Shown here: positions 60,265-61,873 of the stretch, in pieces | Position numbering within the stretch: the stretch's first letter is position 1 | Layout: each line of letters starts with the position of its first letter | From: Clostridia bacterium | GTDB taxonomy: Bacteria; Bacillota; Clostridia; Christensenellales; Aristaeellaceae | DNA length: 61,873 nt | NCBI GenBank assembly: GCA_017523615.1 | Contig: JAFWWK010000032.1 | Span: 1 to 61,873 of the forward strand | Direction: 5' to 3' | Notes under the pieces: generated by a model | Seen by the model: the letters and a program-made list of their open reading frames with translations, nothing else | Told to the model about the DNA's origin: nothing | The model's database searches: none | Position numbers and translations under genes: made by a program

Positions 60265-61873
60265 ATGGCTCTCTGGTACATCATTGTGGTTTGTGTGGCA
60301 GCGCTCGCCATCGCCTACGTTGCCTACAACTACACACGCATCAAAAAGATGAGTGAAGGCACCGCCGAAATGGTCGAAATGGCCGGCATCATCCGCAGCG
60401 GCGCGAACACCTTCATGAAGACCGAATACCGCACCATCCTGATCGTTGTGGTCTCCCTTGCCCTGGTCTTTTCCTGCTTCATCGAAAAAACCAGCGGCAT
60501 CACCTTCCTGATAGGCGCCCTGATGAGCAGCTGTGTGTGCGTTCTGGGCATGCGCAGCGCCACCTTCGCCAACGTCCGCACCGCCAACAAGGCACGTGAA
60601 TCCAAATCGATCGGCGAGACCGTCAAGGTCGCGCTTTGCGGCGGTTCCATCTCCGGCCTGTCCGTCCAGGCCTTTGGCCTCCTGGGCCTGGTCCTCGTGC
60701 TGGTCATCTTCGGCAACGTACAGCACGACGCGGAAGGCGGCGGCCTGATCGCCTCCCTGGGCGGGGTCAATCCCACCATCATGAGGATCTCCACCTATTC
60801 CCTTGGCTGCTCATTGGTAGCCATGTTCAACCGTGTCGCCGGCGGCAACTATACCAAAGCCGCGGACATCTCCGCCGATATCCTCGCCAAAGTCCGTAAC
60901 GACCTGCCCGAGGATGACAGCCGCGTTCCCAACGTCATCGCCGACTTCATCGGCGACAATGTCAACGATATCGCCGGCAACTGCTCCGACCTGCTTGAAT
61001 CCTTCGTTGCCACCATATCCGCCGCGCTGATGATCGCGGTCATCCTTTACAGGAAGTTCGTTGATGTCGCCGGCATTGACCTGAAGGCCCTGGATACCGT
61101 GTTCAACGCCACCACCACCTATCCGATCGTCCTGGCCTGCATCGGCCTTTTCTCCTGCATCGGCGGCCTTTTCTACGCGTCGGTCAAAAAGATGAGCAAC
61201 GATCCTTCCAGGGAGCTTAACCTGGCCACCTGGATCAGCGCCGGTCTTACCCTGGTGCTCGGCTTCTTCGGCGCCATGATCGTTTTCAGAGGCGTTCCCG
61301 CAGACATTCTCAGGGATACCTACAACTGGGCATTCGGCTGGGTCTCCCCCTGGGTCTGCGCTCTGCTCGGCATCGCCAGCGGCGTTGCCATCGGCTCCAT
61401 CACGGAATATTATACCAGCACCGATTTCCCGCTGTGCAAAAAGCTGCGCAAAAAGGAACCCACCACCAAGCTGGCCGAGATCACTCCCGAAGGTGAAGCC
61501 TTTGTCGTCACCAAGGGTGACGCCATCGGAAGCCGCAGCGTGCTCCTTCCCGTGCTGGTCATCGGCATCGCGCTGTTCGTTTCCGGAAAGATCGCCGATA
61601 TCTACGGTGTTTCCATGGCAGCCTTGGGCATGCTTTCATTCGTAGGCGCCACTGTTTCCATCGACGCTTTCGGCCCCATCGCCGACAACGCCGGCGGCCT
61701 TGCCGAAAGCTGCCATCTGCCCCATGAAGTGCGCGCCATCACCGACAAGCTGGACGCCGTCGGCAACACCACCGCCGCTGTCGGCAAGGGCTTCGCCATC
61801 GGTTCCGCCGCTTTTGCCACCGTTTCACTGATCGTATCCTACGTCGGCAATTATAACCATGAAATGATACTGA
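60265..61873 (+). CDS. hppA: membrane-bound pyrophosphatase (H+ or Na+ pumping), 3' end outside window
   Basis: At least 536 codons, open to the right edge. Many membrane helices. The substrate site is GGNYTKAADISADILAKV, EDDSRVPNVIADFIGDNVNDIAG and SIDAFGPIADNAGGLAE, which keep the spaced Asp residues that bind Mg-pyrophosphate. GNTTAAVGKGFAIGSAA has Ala where potassium-independent pumps have Lys, so it should be the potassium-stimulated type. Several positions (GNCSDLLES, AKVRND) depart from the usual wording. AAGGA precedes the ATG. Pumps ions using pyrophosphate from biosynthesis. Confidence 0.93.
   Translation, partial: MALWYIIVVCVAALAIAYVAYNYTRIKKMSEGTAEMVEMAGIIRSGANTFMKTEYRTILIVVVSLALVFSCFIEKTSGITFLIGALMSSCVCVLGMRSATFANVRTANKARESKSIGETVKVALCGGSISGLSVQAFGLLGLVLVLVIFGNVQHDAEGGGLIASLGGVNPTIMRISTYSLGCSLVAMFNRVAGGNYTKAADISADILAKVRNDLPEDDSRVPNVIADFIGDNVNDIAGNCSDLLESFVATISAALMIAVILYRKFVDVAGIDLKALDTVFNATTTYPIVLACIGLFSCIGGLFYASVKKMSNDPSRELNLATWISAGLTLVLGFFGAMIVFRGVPADILRDTYNWAFGWVSPWVCALLGIASGVAIGSITEYYTSTDFPLCKKLRKKEPTTKLAEITPEGEAFVVTKGDAIGSRSVLLPVLVIGIALFVSGKIADIYGVSMAALGMLSFVGATVSIDAFGPIADNAGGLAESCHLPHEVRAITDKLDAVGNTTAAVGKGFAIGSAAFATVSLIVSYVGNYNHEMIL

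Overview
The window is a gene-dense chromosomal segment from a Gram-positive, clostridia-like Firmicute with fairly GC-rich genes and AT-rich promoters. Three things point there: the dprA-topA-trmFO-hslV-hslU order, the use of TrmFO, RNase J, AbrB-type and RpiR regulators and a BMP-type nucleoside transporter, and promoters and ribosome sites close to the sigma-A and AGGAGG consensus. I see no rRNA, tRNA, CRISPR array, phage, integrase or insertion sequence. The last gene, a membrane pyrophosphatase, runs off the right edge. The first 190 bases are abnormal: a Maf fragment joins, out of frame, the 3' part of a glucose-6-phosphate isomerase gene. This looks like an assembly chimera.

Layout. 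0.2-7 kb: pgi 3' end, pcrA helicase, truA, an AbrB-family regulator, an RseC-like redox protein and RNase J. 7-14 kb: a leftward maintenance block (dprA, topA, trmFO, hslV, hslU). 14-19 kb: a secreted transglutaminase-like protein built from six repeats, tmcAL and a D-Ala-D-Ala carboxypeptidase. 19-26 kb: mgtE with a long structured leader, then a rightward run of surE, an rpiR regulator, an HI0933 flavoprotein, a DEDD exonuclease and a TGS/uridine-kinase fusion. 26-31 kb leftward: a CapA-like protein with a degenerate isopropylmalate-dehydrogenase homologue, an Lrp/aminotransferase pair and a GntR regulator.

31-43 kb: a zinc-ribbon protein with an L7/L12-like domain, class I lysyl-tRNA synthetase with an added tRNA-binding domain, an amino-acid kinase, a four-gene BMP nucleoside ABC transporter, xpt and mnmG. 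The transporter and Xpt together suggest purine salvage. 43-49 kb: two envelope proteins of unknown role and a four-gene Gld-like ABC system ending in a DUF4340-type protein. 49-54 kb: a HAD phosphatase, an RluA-type pseudouridine synthase, an unknown protein, recO and a small membrane protein. 54-62 kb: class II aldolase, an AGE-family epimerase, metY and metA (MetA has the acetyl-CoA-type Glu111, matching MetY), a GH4 enzyme close to alpha-galacturonidase, and hppA.

The least explained items are the mgtE leader, the six-module transglutaminase protein, the inactive-looking isopropylmalate-dehydrogenase homologue beside CapA, the operator-like repeat between the gntR and zinc-ribbon genes, and the edge chimera. 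All family calls come from reading motifs; no database search was run.
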